The notes: generated by a model from the letters alone, not told the origin. A stretch of DNA of 62,368 bases from Candidatus Limivicinus sp. (GCA_029264685.1 JARHZW010000100.1:1-62368); one strand, 5' to 3'. Positions 1 to 10,223 are shown, counted from the stretch's first letter. Translations and numbers: made by a program.

Positions 1-1272
1 AGAGCACTGTATCATAAGATAGGGAGACACAAGGCAGCCGTTCCAAGTGGCTGATACCGCATTTTTAACTCTCTGCCAGCCCTCGCAATCGGTGCGGGAA
101 ACGGGGCTTGGCTCCATATGGGCACCCATGGTCAGGGTAATTTCGCTGTCATTGATTGTTTTGCGGATATACTCCTGAGCGGAAGCCAGAGAGTCATCGG
201 GATTAAGGCGTATGTTGGAAACCATAGAAGCAGAGGGAGGGATAACATTTGGCGCAGAGCTTCCCTGCATCTGGGTAAACGCCACCGTGGTTCTCATAAG
301 AGCGTTAAGCTCTCCACCGCTCTTCTTGCACATGGAGTCCAGAATTGGTCCAAAACACCAGAGGTTTGCAAAAATCATGCGGTAAAGAAAGCCTGAATGT
401 CTGCCCAGAGTGTCAAACATCTCCGCCACAGGCTTTGTGATGTGAGCCTTAAAGGGATTATTTTCCATTTTAACACAGGCCGCAGACATCCTGCCCACAG
501 GTGTGTGGGGCTTCGGAGCGGAAGCGTGGCCGCCGTTGGAGGAAATGCTGTATTCAAGGTTCATCATACCTTTTTCTGCAATGCCTATAAGGGCGCAGGG
601 CTTTTTAACGCCTGGGAAAACATCTTCCACAACTGCTCCGCCCTCATCAACCACCATAGAGGGGACTATGCCTTTCTCCTTGAAGTAGTTTACAATATTG
701 ACAGCGCCCTGTCCGTTGACCTCTTCTCCTCCCGAAAAGGCGAAATATATATCATTTTCAGGTGTAAAGCCCTGTTTTATCAGGTTTTCTGCCGCTGAAA
801 GTATTCCGTTAAAGGTAGATTTAGTGTCAAGAGCACCTCTGCCCCACAGCACACCGTTTTCGATTATGCCCTCAAACGGCGGCTTCTCCCAGTTCTCCTC
901 TTCAACGGGCACCACATCGTAGTGAGCCATCAAAACAGCAGGTTCACCGTCATTTTTTCCTTTCCAGCGGAACAGCAAAGCTCTGTTTTCCATCCGCTGC
1001 ATAGGGCAGGTCTCTACAACATGGGGGTATAGAACCGGAAGCTTATCTATGAGTTTTTCAAATTCCCCGTCATCTTCAAGTGCAGGGTCTTCGTTTGACA
1101 CGGTTTTGCAGCGAATAAGCTCTCTGAGTGCATTTTCAGCCGCATCACGGTCAAAATCCACATCAGGAAAGCTTTGTTTTTCCTCTTTAACAGGCTTAAA
1201 CCTTGCTGTTCTGACAAGTATTACCGCAAGCAGAACTGCAATAACAGCTAAGATAACATATAAAACTATCAT
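1..1272 (-). CDS. M20-family metallopeptidase (carboxypeptidase-like), N-terminal hydrophobic helix; 3' end truncated by window edge
   Basis: Reverse-strand reading frame from ATG at 1272 (SD-like aaaggag upstream) open to position 1; translation contains MAHYDVVPVE, WGRGALDTKS, FSGGEEVNGQGA motifs typical of M20. Absent from ORF track because it has no stop in the window. Confidence 0.85.
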   Translation of the reverse strand, partial: MIVLYVILAVIAVLLAVILVRTARFKPVKEEKQSFPDVDFDRDAAENALRELIRCKTVSNEDPALEDDGEFEKLIDKLPVLYPHVVETCPMQRMENRALLFRWKGKNDGEPAVLMAHYDVVPVEEENWEKPPFEGIIENGVLWGRGALDTKSTFNGILSAAENLIKQGFTPENDIYFAFSGGEEVNGQGAVNIVNYFKEKGIVPSMVVDEGGAVVEDVFPGVKKPCALIGIAEKGMMNLEYSISSNGGHASAPKPHTPVGRMSAACVKMENNPFKAHITKPVAEMFDTLGRHSGFLYRMIFANLWCFGPILDSMCKKSGGELNALMRTTVAFTQMQGSSAPNVIPPSASMVSNIRLNPDDSLASAQEYIRKTINDSEITLTMGAHMEPSPVSRTDCEGWQRVKNAVSATWNGCLVSPYLMIQCS

Positions 1273-1484
1273 TTTTCTTCTCCTTTACAACACTTTCTAT
1301 ATATACTCCGTGATTGCACGGAATAAACGGCGGTAAATATTTCATCGGAGAGAGCCGACTGCGCTTTCCCGACCGTGGCTAAAGGCAAGAGCCGCATTTC
1401 TGCGGCTCTGTTCATATTGTGTTTATAATTATACGCTTTAAAATTCCGCTTGTAAAGTTAAACTTAAATGGCAAAAACCATTTC

Positions 1485-2603
1485 TCAGTCAGCAAAATGT
1501 CCTATGCCGCCCTCTTTGTTTTCAGCCTCTTCAATAAGGTGCAGAAGCTCCCTGTCTGTATATATTTTCAGCGGTTCGATATTGAGAAGCTCCGCTTCCC
1601 GCTCCATAAGTTTTATGAGAATATCGTAATAGCCTTCCTTTTCCGCATCCAGCTTTCTGGCAATTCTTGGCAGCTCTTTCTCGCACAGGGTACGCAGCCC
1701 CACTTCGCTCGCTTCATCATAAAGCCTGTCAATAAGAACAGTAAGTGCCTCCCGCTCAGTCATGGTTCTGTCAACACAGAAACGCCTGCCGTAAAGGCCG
1801 TAAAGCACACGCATTGTATCATAATATCCTATATTCATGTCTCTGCGTGCCTGCTGTGCATCAAAATTCAGAACGCCACCCAAGTCAAACTCAGTGTCTA
1901 CAACGGTCAGATTAACATCGTCAGGCATTTTAAAGCGCCGCTCTCTGCCGTGGCCAGGAATTCTAACGGCAATTATATCTCTGTAGCCTCTGGAAACCAG
2001 AGCGTGAAGAGGAAGCGTATCCATAAGCCCTCCGTCTGCATACAGCTTGCCCCCCAGCTTTTCCAGCCTGAAGGTGGGGTGGTAGGCAGAGGCAAGAAGC
2101 ATATCGCATATCCGGTCAGCAGGGAGATCGTTTATCTTGATTTCAAGGGGTTTGAGTTCGCTTAAAGAGACCGTGGTAACATACAGCTCCACAGGACTTT
2201 CTTTTATGGCCTTCTCGTCCACCATTTCTTTTATCCACTGGCGCAGAGGAGCCACATCAAGCCCCCTGTTTTTTATAAGGCCCAGAGCCTGAGGAATAAG
2301 ATCGTCAATATCGGAAAGCTCTATCTCTCCGTTGAGCACCTTTTTCAGGTCTTTCTCCTCTTCTTCCGAAAGCTGAATGACCTGTGTAAGGCGTATATCC
2401 TTCCACACCTTAATCGCCCGTTCTATATCCCCCATGGTCATAAGTGCGCCGTTCAATGCTCCCACCGAAGTACCGGATACAGCATTGAATTTTACTCCGC
2501 ATTCCTTCAGGGCAATCCATGCTCCGATCTCATATCCGCCTTTTGCCCCGCCGCCCTCAAGGGCTATGGCATAGGTTTTTTCCGTATCAAGCCTTAACCT
2601 CAT
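1485..2603 (-). CDS. Patatin-like phospholipase family protein
   Basis: GGGAKGGYEIGAW oxyanion loop, GTSVGALNG (GxSxG) and DGGLMDTLP (DGG) catalytic motifs; SD aggggag before ATG at 2603. Confidence 0.9.
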   Translation of the reverse strand: MRLRLDTEKTYAIALEGGGAKGGYEIGAWIALKECGVKFNAVSGTSVGALNGALMTMGDIERAIKVWKDIRLTQVIQLSEEEEKDLKKVLNGEIELSDIDDLIPQALGLIKNRGLDVAPLRQWIKEMVDEKAIKESPVELYVTTVSLSELKPLEIKINDLPADRICDMLLASAYHPTFRLEKLGGKLYADGGLMDTLPLHALVSRGYRDIIAVRIPGHGRERRFKMPDDVNLTVVDTEFDLGGVLNFDAQQARRDMNIGYYDTMRVLYGLYGRRFCVDRTMTEREALTVLIDRLYDEASEVGLRTLCEKELPRIARKLDAEKEGYYDILIKLMEREAELLNIEPLKIYTDRELLHLIEEAENKEGGIGHFAD

Positions 2604-2621
2604 AAACACTCCCCTTTTGGT

Positions 2622-2650
2622 AAAAAAGCCGGAGTGTAACTCCGGCTTTT
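2622..2650 (-). terminator. Intrinsic terminator after transketolase genes
   Basis: Inverted repeat aaaagccggagt-gta-actccggctttt with T-run on the minus strand. Confidence 0.8.
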
Positions 2651-2657
2651 CTATGCT

Positions 2658-3605
2658 TTACTTTTTCAGGCTGACAGCCTTCTCAGCCATTTCAGCTATT
2701 TTTTCGCAGCTCAGACCGTAATACTGCAAAACCTCTTCTGCCTTACCGCTTCTGCCGAACTCGTCCATAACGCCGTGGCGCAGAACGGGAACGGGGCATT
2801 TCTCGCTGACAAGTCCGCAGACAGCCTCGCCCAGACCTCCGATAACGGAGTGTTCCTCGGATGTAACAATGCATCCGGTCTCGCTGGCAGCTTTGAGAAC
2901 TATCTCCTCGTCCAGAGGCTTTATAGTATGCATATCTATAACTCTGGCGGAAATTCCTTTGCCTTCCAGAATTTCTGCGGCCTTTATCGCTCTTCCCACC
3001 ATAAGGCCTGTTGCAATAATGGTGACATCCTTACCATCTCTTACGCATACCCCTTTTCCTATCCGGAAATCATATCCATCCAGCTCATCTGTAAAGATTT
3101 CGCTGTCGGAGCGCTGAAGGCGCATATATGCAGGACCGTCGTAGTTTAAAAGAGCCTCCACTGCCTTTTTCATTTCGTTGCCGTCGCAGGGGCAGAGAAC
3201 AGTCATTCCCGGAATTGCACGCATCAGTGCAAAATCCTCAATGCACTGGTGAGTGGCACCGTCTTCACCTACGGACACGCCGCCGTGGGAACCGACGATT
3301 TTAACATTTAATCCGGGGTATGCAACAGAGTTTCTAACCTGCTCATATGCTCTGCCTGCGGTGAACATTGCGAAGCTGTTGCAGAAAGGCTTCAAGCCTG
3401 TAGTTGCCATACCGGCTGCAATGCCGGTCATATTGCACTCGGCAATTCCGCAGTCAAAAAATCTTTCGGGAAATGCCTTTGCAAAAGAATTTGTTTTTGT
3501 TGCACCTGAAAGGTCAGCGTCAAGCACAACAAGCTCGGGATATTCAGGAGCAAGCTCCACTAAAGCCTCACCGTAGGCGGTGCGGGTTGCGATTTTTCCT
3601 GCCAT
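2658..3605 (-). CDS. Transketolase, C-terminal subunit (split transketolase)
   Basis: Translation MAGKIATRTAYGEALVELA...DADLSGATKTNSFAKAFPERFFDCGIAECNMTGIAAGMA typical of transketolase pyrimidine-binding half. Confidence 0.93.
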   Translation of the reverse strand: MAGKIATRTAYGEALVELAPEYPELVVLDADLSGATKTNSFAKAFPERFFDCGIAECNMTGIAAGMATTGLKPFCNSFAMFTAGRAYEQVRNSVAYPGLNVKIVGSHGGVSVGEDGATHQCIEDFALMRAIPGMTVLCPCDGNEMKKAVEALLNYDGPAYMRLQRSDSEIFTDELDGYDFRIGKGVCVRDGKDVTIIATGLMVGRAIKAAEILEGKGISARVIDMHTIKPLDEEIVLKAASETGCIVTSEEHSVIGGLGEAVCGLVSEKCPVPVLRHGVMDEFGRSGKAEEVLQYYGLSCEKIAEMAEKAVSLKK

Positions 3606-3606
3606 G

Positions 3607-4452
3607 TTACTGAACCTCCAGTTCTTTTATCTGAGCCATAAGCTCATTTTCGGCAATCTCAAACTGCTCATCGCCGGGAGCCTTGCCGTGCCAGCCTGCC
3701 TGATTTTCCATAAAGGATACGCCCTTGCCCTTGGTGGTGGCTGCAATTATTGCAGTAGGCTGTCCCTTGGTTTCACGGGCTTCTCTGAGTGCGGAACGAA
3801 TATCCGCATAGTCGTGGCCGTCTATTTTTATAACGTGCCAGTTAAAAGCTTTAAATTTTTCGTCCAAAGGCTCGGTAGGCATAACATCCTGAGTCTTTCC
3901 GTCAATCTGGAGACCGTTAACATCAACGAAAGCGCAGAGATTATCCAGCTTCCACTTTGCAGCGGCCATGGCGGCCTCCCAGATCTGTCCTTCGTCGATC
4001 TCACCGTCACCGCAGACAGCGTAGGTACGGTAATCCTTACCTTTTAACTTTGCGGAAACGGCCATACCCACAGCGGCGCTCAGTCCCTGTCCCAGAGAAC
4101 CGGTGGACATATCAATACCTTTTACGTTCACCATATCAGGATGGCCTGACATATGGCCCTTAATGGAGCGAAGAAGCTTCAAATCTTCCTTAGGGAAATA
4201 TCCTTTCAAAGCCAGCATCGAGTAAAGAGCAGGGGCGCAGTGACCCTTGGAAAGTACAAATCTGTCCCTGTCCTCCCAGTTGGGTTCATCGGGTCTTATA
4301 TTCATTTCGTCAAAATACAAAACGCTCAAAATGTCCATGCAGCTCAGTGATCCTCCCGGATGACCGGAAGCCGCCTCGTGAATGGCATCCACCGCCATAA
4401 GCCGCCCTTTGGCAGCCATGAGTCTAAGCTCTCTCTCGGATAATTTTTCCAT
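3607..4452 (-). CDS. Transketolase, N-terminal subunit (TPP-binding)
   Basis: GHPGGSLSCMDILSVLYFDEM, CGDGEIDEGQIWEA...NGLQIDG TPP-binding motif; likely start at 4452 with SD aaagga (ORF track extends to 4524). Confidence 0.92.
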   Translation of the reverse strand: MEKLSERELRLMAAKGRLMAVDAIHEAASGHPGGSLSCMDILSVLYFDEMNIRPDEPNWEDRDRFVLSKGHCAPALYSMLALKGYFPKEDLKLLRSIKGHMSGHPDMVNVKGIDMSTGSLGQGLSAAVGMAVSAKLKGKDYRTYAVCGDGEIDEGQIWEAAMAAAKWKLDNLCAFVDVNGLQIDGKTQDVMPTEPLDEKFKAFNWHVIKIDGHDYADIRSALREARETKGQPTAIIAATTKGKGVSFMENQAGWHGKAPGDEQFEIAENELMAQIKELEVQ

Positions 4453-4596
4453 TTCGTCATTCCTTTCATTCATACGCAAAAGGTTTATGCTACCTTCACA
4501 TCTATCCAAGGTATTTTCCCACATTTACAGGTCTTTTGTCAAGCCAAACCATACATAATTATATATTCAGCACCATTGGGATAAAACACTCGGAAT

Positions 4597-4635
4597 ATGT
4601 AGAAAGCGGAGACAAACCGTCTCCGCTTTCTACAT
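4597..4635. repeat. Long perfect inverted repeat between moa genes and transketolase genes (possible terminator)
   Basis: tatgtagaaagcggagac / gtctccgctttctacata, 18-bp perfect arms, 5-nt loop, no clear T-tract. Confidence 0.7.
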
Positions 4636-4638
4636 AAT

Positions 4639-5148
4639 TTACTTTTCGGGAGCGGCACAATTTGCCGAACCTGCCGATGCCAGCATATCCATGCCGTGCT
4701 TTAAGGCCTCTGTCACCGCCGACAGATTTTCCACAGCCGCCTTTTTACTGCCGGGCAGATTGACTATAAGGCTCGCTCCACGAATGCCTGCAACGCTTCT
4801 TGACAGGCAGGCTCTGGGCGTAATCTTCATGCTCTCGGCTCTCATAGCCTCGGGAATCCCTCTGGTCTCCCGCTCAATTACCTCAAGAGTTGCCTCAGGA
4901 GTAATGTCTCTCGGAGAAAAACCTGTGCCGCCGGTAGTCATCACAAGGGAGATTTTAAGCTCATCGCAGCATTTAACAAGTTCTTTCCGTATTTTATCCC
5001 TTTCGTCAGGGACCGTGGCTCTGTATACAACCTGCCAGCCTTCTTTTTCCAGCAGCTCCTTTACAGCCGGGCCGCTGGTATCCTCCCTCTCTCCTGCAAA
5101 GCATTTGTCGCTTACGGTAATTACTGCGGCAGTATACTTACTGCTCAT
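4639..5148 (-). CDS. moaB: MogA/MoaB family molybdenum cofactor biosynthesis protein
   Basis: AVITVSDKCFAGEREDTSGPAVKELL, MTTGGTGFSPRDITPEAT, LPGSKKAAVENL motifs. Confidence 0.9.
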   Translation of the reverse strand: MSSKYTAAVITVSDKCFAGEREDTSGPAVKELLEKEGWQVVYRATVPDERDKIRKELVKCCDELKISLVMTTGGTGFSPRDITPEATLEVIERETRGIPEAMRAESMKITPRACLSRSVAGIRGASLIVNLPGSKKAAVENLSAVTEALKHGMDMLASAGSANCAAPEK

Positions 5149-5635
5149 TCCCCTCTCTCTCCTCTCTGAAATAGTCCCCGTGAACTCCCCCTGTTTTACT
5201 CACAAGGCGTATATCCGTTATAACCATGTCCTTCTGAACGGCTTTGCACATATCATAAACTGTCAGAGCGGCCGTAGAAACTGCCGTCAGTGCCTCCATC
5301 TCAACCCCTGTTCTGCCGTCGCAGCTAACCTCTGCGTAGATCTCCACCGATTGCCGCTCACTGCATAATGACAGCTCCAAATTAACTCCGTCTATAATCA
5401 CAGGGTGACACATGGGGATCAGATCCGGCACTTTTTTCGCTCCCATCACTCCCGCTATCTGGGCAACGGTCAAAACATCTCCCTTTTTCATGCCGCCGCT
5501 TTTTATTAAATTAAAGGTGTTTTCATTTACAAGCACTCTTGCCCCTGCTTTTGCGGTGCGGACGTTTACGGGCTTTGCCCCTACATCCACCATTTTTGCT
5601 CTGCCCTGATTGTTGAAATGAGTAAAATCTGCCAT
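5138..5635 (-). CDS. moaC: Cyclic pyranopterin monophosphate synthase MoaC
   Basis: MVDVGAKPVNVRTAKA, IPMCHPVIIDGVNLEL, GRTGVEMEALTAVSTAALTVYDMCKA. Confidence 0.94.
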   Translation of the reverse strand: MADFTHFNNQGRAKMVDVGAKPVNVRTAKAGARVLVNENTFNLIKSGGMKKGDVLTVAQIAGVMGAKKVPDLIPMCHPVIIDGVNLELSLCSERQSVEIYAEVSCDGRTGVEMEALTAVSTAALTVYDMCKAVQKDMVITDIRLVSKTGGVHGDYFREEREGNEQ

Positions 5636-5639
5636 TGTC

Positions 5640-6593
5640 TTACCCTCCTATCTGGTTCATGTTTCTGCCTGATTTACTGCGGTTTTCCCAGTCCAGCGCT
5701 CCGTGCCATTCCGGTTTTGCCTGTATCGCCTTTATCATCTGCTGCCGCATCTGCCCCTCGTCAAGCCCCTTAATGGAGATTTCATCAGCTGAGTGGAGAC
5801 AGGGCTTCAGTTTTCCGTCCGATGTAAGTCTTATTCGGTTGCACTCTGCGCAGAAGTGGGCGCTCACCGGACTTATAAGGCCTATATTGCCCTTTGCCTC
5901 GGGCAGCTTATACAGTCTGGCTACACTGCCGTCAGGAGATACCTTTTGAAGCTCAGGCAGTACCTCCAGAACCCGCTCATTTGAAATGTAGGCCCCCGGG
6001 CCGAATTCTCCCCCGTCGTACATTGGCATAAGCTCTATAAAGCGTATATCAACGGGGTAGCGCATGGTAAGCTCTGCCAGAGGTCGAATTTCATCGTCAT
6101 TAAATCCGCCAACCAGAACCGTGTTGATCTTTATCTTCTCAAAGCCTGCTCTCAGCGCCGCTCTCAGGCCCTCGGCAGCCTGAGCCAGAGTACCCCTTCT
6201 TGTTATGTAGGCGTATTTCTCCGCATTTAGAGTGTCCAGACTCATGTTTATGCGCTTAACTCCCGCTTCCTTCAGCGGAAGCGCCAGCTGCGGCAGTTTA
6301 ATTCCGTTTGTGGTTATGCATACTTCCTCAATTCCTGGTACAGCCGCAGCATTTTTGCATATTGACACAATATTCTTTTTGACAAGAGGCTCCCCTCCGG
6401 TAATTCTTATCTTCCGTATACCGAGAGAAGCGGCAGCACGCACCGCATTTATCACTTCTTCCTCACTCAGCAAAAATTCCTCTGGCATTTTGCATATGCC
6501 GTTTTCCGGCATACAATAACGGCAGCGCAGGTCGCACAGCTCCGTCACGGAGATACGCATATATGTAATTTCTCTTCCGTAATTATCAGTCAT
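5640..6593 (-). CDS. moaA: GTP 3',8-cyclase MoaA (radical SAM)
   Basis: MTDNYGREITYMRISVTELCDLRCRYCMPENG radical SAM CxxxCxxC; C-terminal CAECNRIRLTSDGKLKPCL cluster. Likely start 6593 (ORF track 6653). Confidence 0.94.
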   Translation of the reverse strand: MTDNYGREITYMRISVTELCDLRCRYCMPENGICKMPEEFLLSEEEVINAVRAAASLGIRKIRITGGEPLVKKNIVSICKNAAAVPGIEEVCITTNGIKLPQLALPLKEAGVKRINMSLDTLNAEKYAYITRRGTLAQAAEGLRAALRAGFEKIKINTVLVGGFNDDEIRPLAELTMRYPVDIRFIELMPMYDGGEFGPGAYISNERVLEVLPELQKVSPDGSVARLYKLPEAKGNIGLISPVSAHFCAECNRIRLTSDGKLKPCLHSADEISIKGLDEGQMRQQMIKAIQAKPEWHGALDWENRSKSGRNMNQIGG

Positions 6594-6662
6594 GGCATTG
6601 AACTCCTGAAAAGTTTTATAACCAATTATAAGCCCCATATCGTTTTTTATCAATCCCGGCGC

Positions 6663-6690
6663 TTGAATTTTCTTTTCTATAATGTATAAT
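6663..6690 (+). promoter_or_regulatory. Putative sigma-A-type promoter upstream of ACT-domain gene
   Basis: TTGAAT - 16 nt - TATAAT. Confidence 0.5.
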
Positions 6691-6722
6691 AAAAGTCATT
6701 CCATGTATAAAAGGAGAAAACT

Positions 6723-6992
6723 ATGAAAGCTATAGTAAGCGTGTTTGCAAAAGACACCAAGGGCATCACTGCCCATGTAACCGCTCTTTTAGCCCAGCAG
6801 AACATAAACATTCTGGATATAAGCCAGACCCTTATGCAGGAGTACTTTGCAATGATTATGCTGGTGGATCTTACTGACTGTAAAATGCCTTTCCATGAGC
6901 TGAGCGACCTTCTTCAGAAAAAAGGTGCTGAAAAAGCTCTGGATATTCATATTCAGCGTCAGGATATTTTTGAAGCAATGCACAGGATTTGA
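6723..6992 (+). CDS. ACT domain-containing protein (UPF0237 type)
   Basis: MKAIVSVFAKDTKGITAHVTALLAQQNINILDISQTLMQEYFAMIMLVDL; adjacent to the UPF0210 gene, a common pairing. Confidence 0.88.
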   Translation: MKAIVSVFAKDTKGITAHVTALLAQQNINILDISQTLMQEYFAMIMLVDLTDCKMPFHELSDLLQKKGAEKALDIHIQRQDIFEAMHRI

Positions 6993-7001
6993 GGTTAGAG
7001 A

Positions 7002-8357
7002 ATGAGTTATCTTTTAAACAGCAGTGAAATATTACAGACCATACAGATGATAGATCAGCAGCATCTGGATGTACGCACGGTCACAATGGGTATAAACCTT
7101 TTGGACTGCGCCCACAACGATATAAATGTATGCTGCTGGAATATCTATGACAAGATCTGCCGCAAGGCTGAAAATCTGGTTGAGACCGCTTGTAATATTG
7201 AGCGTGAATTCGGAATCCCCATAGTTAACAAGCGGGTCTCCGTTACGCCTATCTCCCTTGTAGCCGCAAGCTGTAAAGCAGAGGATTACACTCCTCTTGC
7301 CGTGACCCTTGATAGAGCCGCAAAAGCCGTAGGCATTAACTTTATCGGCGGCTTTTCCGCCCTCTGCCACAAAGGCTTCACGGAAAGCGACCTGAAACTT
7401 ATAAATTCCATTCCCCGTGCTTTGACAGAAACCGACATCGTGTGCTCAAGCATAAACGTTGCCTCTACACGGGCGGGAATAAACATGGATGCAGTAGCTC
7501 TTATGGGCAAAATCATAAGACAGACTGCGGACATTGACCCTATGGGCTGCGCTAAACTGGTGGTCTTTTCCAACGCCGTTGAGGACAACCCATTTATGGC
7601 GGGCGCTTTCCACGGCGTGGGTGAGCCTGAATGTGTTATAAACGTGGGTGTTTCAGGCCCAGGCGTTGTGGCTCATGCTCTCAAACAGTGCAAGGGGCTG
7701 CCCTTTGACGACGTGGCAGAGACCATCAAAAAAACTGCCTTTAAGATTACCCGTATGGGTGAACTTGTGGCACAGGAAGCCTCAAGACGCCTCGGTGTTC
7801 CCTTCGGCGTGGTGGATCTTTCTCTTGCTCCCACTCCGGCAATCGGAGACAGTGTTGCTGAAATTCTGGAAGTAATGGGTCTGGAAAAATGCGGAACTCA
7901 CGGAACAACTGCTGCTCTGGCGCTTTTAAATGACGCTGTTAAAAAGGGCGGTGTGATGGCTTCAAGCCATGTGGGCGGACTTTCCGGTGCTTTTATTCCG
8001 GTTTCAGAAGATGCGGGCATGATCTCCGCTGTTGAAAGCGGTTCTCTCTGCATTGAAAAACTTGAAGCCATGACCTGCGTATGTTCCGTAGGTCTTGACA
8101 TGATTGCAGTCCCCGGGGACACCAAGGCCGAAACCATTTCTGCAATAATTGCCGATGAAGCGGCAATCGGCATGGTCAACAACAAAACAACCGCCGTGCG
8201 CCTTATCCCTGCCAAGGGCAAAAAAGTGGGAGACAGAATAGATTTCGGCGGACTGCTTGGTTCTGCCCCAGTCATTTCTCTCCATGAGGAATCACCGGCT
8301 GAATTTGTGGCAAGAGGCGGCAGAATCCCCGCACCTCTCCACAGCCTTAAAAACTGA
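7002..8357 (+). CDS. DUF711/UPF0210 family protein
   Basis: 451 aa; [68 protein letters not shown]. Confidence 0.88.
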   Translation: MSYLLNSSEILQTIQMIDQQHLDVRTVTMGINLLDCAHNDINVCCWNIYDKICRKAENLVETACNIEREFGIPIVNKRVSVTPISLVAASCKAEDYTPLAVTLDRAAKAVGINFIGGFSALCHKGFTESDLKLINSIPRALTETDIVCSSINVASTRAGINMDAVALMGKIIRQTADIDPMGCAKLVVFSNAVEDNPFMAGAFHGVGEPECVINVGVSGPGVVAHALKQCKGLPFDDVAETIKKTAFKITRMGELVAQEASRRLGVPFGVVDLSLAPTPAIGDSVAEILEVMGLEKCGTHGTTAALALLNDAVKKGGVMASSHVGGLSGAFIPVSEDAGMISAVESGSLCIEKLEAMTCVCSVGLDMIAVPGDTKAETISAIIADEAAIGMVNNKTTAVRLIPAKGKKVGDRIDFGGLLGSAPVISLHEESPAEFVARGGRIPAPLHSLKN

Positions 8358-8373
8358 TATATCACATTATGCA

Positions 8374-8414
8374 AAAAGAGACTGTCACAACATGAAATTG
8401 TGACAGTCTCTTTT
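8374..8414. terminator. Bidirectional intrinsic terminator
   Basis: aaaagagactgtcacaa catgaaa ttgtgacagtctctttt between convergent genes. Confidence 0.8.
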
Positions 8415-9550
8415 CAGTTTACAGCTTTCAGCGCCTCATCATAGTAATAATTCACCAGTAGATCCACGCAGGCGCCATAGCTTTTTAACCCGAGCTTCTG
8501 GTCATAGCTCTGTAAAAAGCCCTCATAAACCTTGTTCATGGTGCTTCGTGCAGGGCCTTCAAATTTTTCCCAGTATAAACGGTTTTCCGCAAAATCCAGA
8601 AGAACATATTCCCCCAGTTTTCCTGATATTTCTTTCCACGCCTCATAATCGGCCTTGTAAAGAGCATTTCCCAAATGGGTATATGCAAGAAGTGCCGCCG
8701 AATACACATAATCCGTCTGACCATATTCAAGGCTCACAAGTACAGCCGCAAAATTTGCTTCCTGCTCCTTTGCTATCCCCCGCTGGTGGGCAAGCTCATG
8801 AGCAACCGTTGAGGGAAAAAGATTAGGCGGAAAATCGGCGTTCACATTGGCCTCGCCGGTAAAAGGAAAGAAGAAGCCTGTAAAATCAGTATAACTCAAA
8901 ATTCCGGAAAATCGGAAAGGCTTTGCTTTCAGGGCCTCCCCCTGAAGGCATGGAAATTTCTCCTCCGCATTTTCATAAAGCTCAGGCGACAGCTCGAGTA
9001 TCTCTTCCCTATCAGGCCTGTAAAAGCCATTTTCATCCCTTGCTACTTTTTCCGAATACTCATTCGCCATATCCGCAAAGTAGCTGGTAACGGTTTTCAG
9101 CTGCTCCACACTTATTTTTTCGTTTTTCAAGCCGCTGCTGCTTATGAAATCGTCTGCATAATAATATGTTCCCCAAAAAACAGAAAAAAGAGCATATACA
9201 AGCAGTGCAAAGGCTGCAATGGGCAGAACTGTTTTATACAGTCTTGTAAGCCTTTCTTTTTCCATCACCATCCGTACTATTCCATATATTACGAAAGCCA
9301 AAACAGAAATACCTGCCGTCCAGATAAGTAACTCCGCCATTGAAAAAGGCAGACTGTTCAGCAGCTTTGCCATGGTCTGCTGGTACGGGCGGACAAAATT
9401 CTCTGAAATTTCAACCATCAGCGCCTTGTTGTGCCGTGTAAGCAGGTGAAATACAATTACGGCGGTGCTAAGGATTCCAACAGTATGTGCCAATGGGCAA
9501 AGCGCATAAAAATCCTTTATCCTGTGTTTTTTATTCTTCAATTTACTCAC
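8414..9550 (-). CDS. DUF3810-like membrane protein with zinc-metallopeptidase signature
   Basis: N-terminal TM helices, then STVAHELAHQRGIAKEQEANFAAVLVSLEYGQTDYVYSAAL (HExxH plus downstream Glu). Confidence 0.75.
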   Translation of the reverse strand: MSKLKNKKHRIKDFYALCPLAHTVGILSTAVIVFHLLTRHNKALMVEISENFVRPYQQTMAKLLNSLPFSMAELLIWTAGISVLAFVIYGIVRMVMEKERLTRLYKTVLPIAAFALLVYALFSVFWGTYYYADDFISSSGLKNEKISVEQLKTVTSYFADMANEYSEKVARDENGFYRPDREEILELSPELYENAEEKFPCLQGEALKAKPFRFSGILSYTDFTGFFFPFTGEANVNADFPPNLFPSTVAHELAHQRGIAKEQEANFAAVLVSLEYGQTDYVYSAALLAYTHLGNALYKADYEAWKEISGKLGEYVLLDFAENRLYWEKFEGPARSTMNKVYEGFLQSYDQKLGLKSYGACVDLLVNYYYDEALKAVN

Positions 9551-9594
9551 TCTTTATATAATACACCAAATCTTCTGTCTTAATATCATTATAA

Positions 9595-9626
9595 TACAAA
9601 AACCACCGCCGGAATCCGGCAGTGGT
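9595..9626 (-). terminator. Terminator of infC-rpmI-rplT operon
   Basis: accac(c)gccgg aat ccggc(a)gtggt followed by tttttg on the minus strand. Confidence 0.7.
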
Positions 9627-9643
9627 CATAAAAGTAAATTTAA

Positions 9644-9997
9644 TTACTTTGCGTTCTTTGCCATCTCGCAGAGAGCGGTAAATGCAGCGGGGTCATGAAT
9701 AGCCATCTCAGAGAGCATCTTGCGGTTCATGTCTACGCCGGAAAGCTTCAGACCGTGCATGAAGGTAGAGTAGTTCATACCGTTCATCTTGCAGCCTGCG
9801 CTGATACGGGTGATCCAGAGCTGTCTGAAGTCTCTCTTCTTCTGCTTACGACCAACGTAAGCATAGCGGCCGGACTTCATGAGCTGCTGATTTGCCATTT
9901 TATAGTGACGGGACTTGTTGCCCCAGTAGCCCTTTGCAAGACCGAGAACTTTGTTTCTGTGCTTGCGGGTCATCATTGCGCCTTTAACTCTTGCCAT
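9644..9997 (-). CDS. rplT: 50S ribosomal protein L20
   Basis: [65 protein letters not shown]. Confidence 0.98.
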   Translation of the reverse strand: MARVKGAMMTRKHRNKVLGLAKGYWGNKSRHYKMANQQLMKSGRYAYVGRKQKKRDFRQLWITRISAGCKMNGMNYSTFMHGLKLSGVDMNRKMLSEMAIHDPAAFTALCEMAKNAK

Positions 9998-10025
9998 TTT
10001 TTATCCTCCTATATGCCGTCAGCCC

Positions 10026-10223
10026 TTATTTGTAAGGGATCATTTTCTTAATGGTTGCGGTGTTGGTAACGTCAGCATAAGCCTCGGAACGCAGACGACG
10101 GCAACGCTTGGAATCCTTCTTGGTGAGAATGTGGCTCTTAAATGCGTGTGCACGTTTTACCTTACCGGTCTTAGTGAGATTGAATCTCTTTTTAGCACCG
10201 CTGTGGGTTTTCAGTTTGGGCAT
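10026..10223 (-). CDS. rpmI: 50S ribosomal protein L35
   Basis: [36 protein letters not shown]. Confidence 0.98.
   Translation of the reverse strand: MPKLKTHSGAKKRFNLTKTGKVKRAHAFKSHILTKKDSKRCRRLRSEAYADVTNTATIKKMIPYK

Noticed and set aside
1419-2165. 248-aa + strand ORF opposite the patatin-like gene
   Set aside because: Antisense to a gene with intact catalytic motifs; no plausible start signal or domain.
3605-3607. Adjacent N- and C-terminal transketolase genes as a possible frameshift-split gene
   Set aside because: Split transketolases encoded by two adjacent genes are a normal arrangement; both halves have proper starts.
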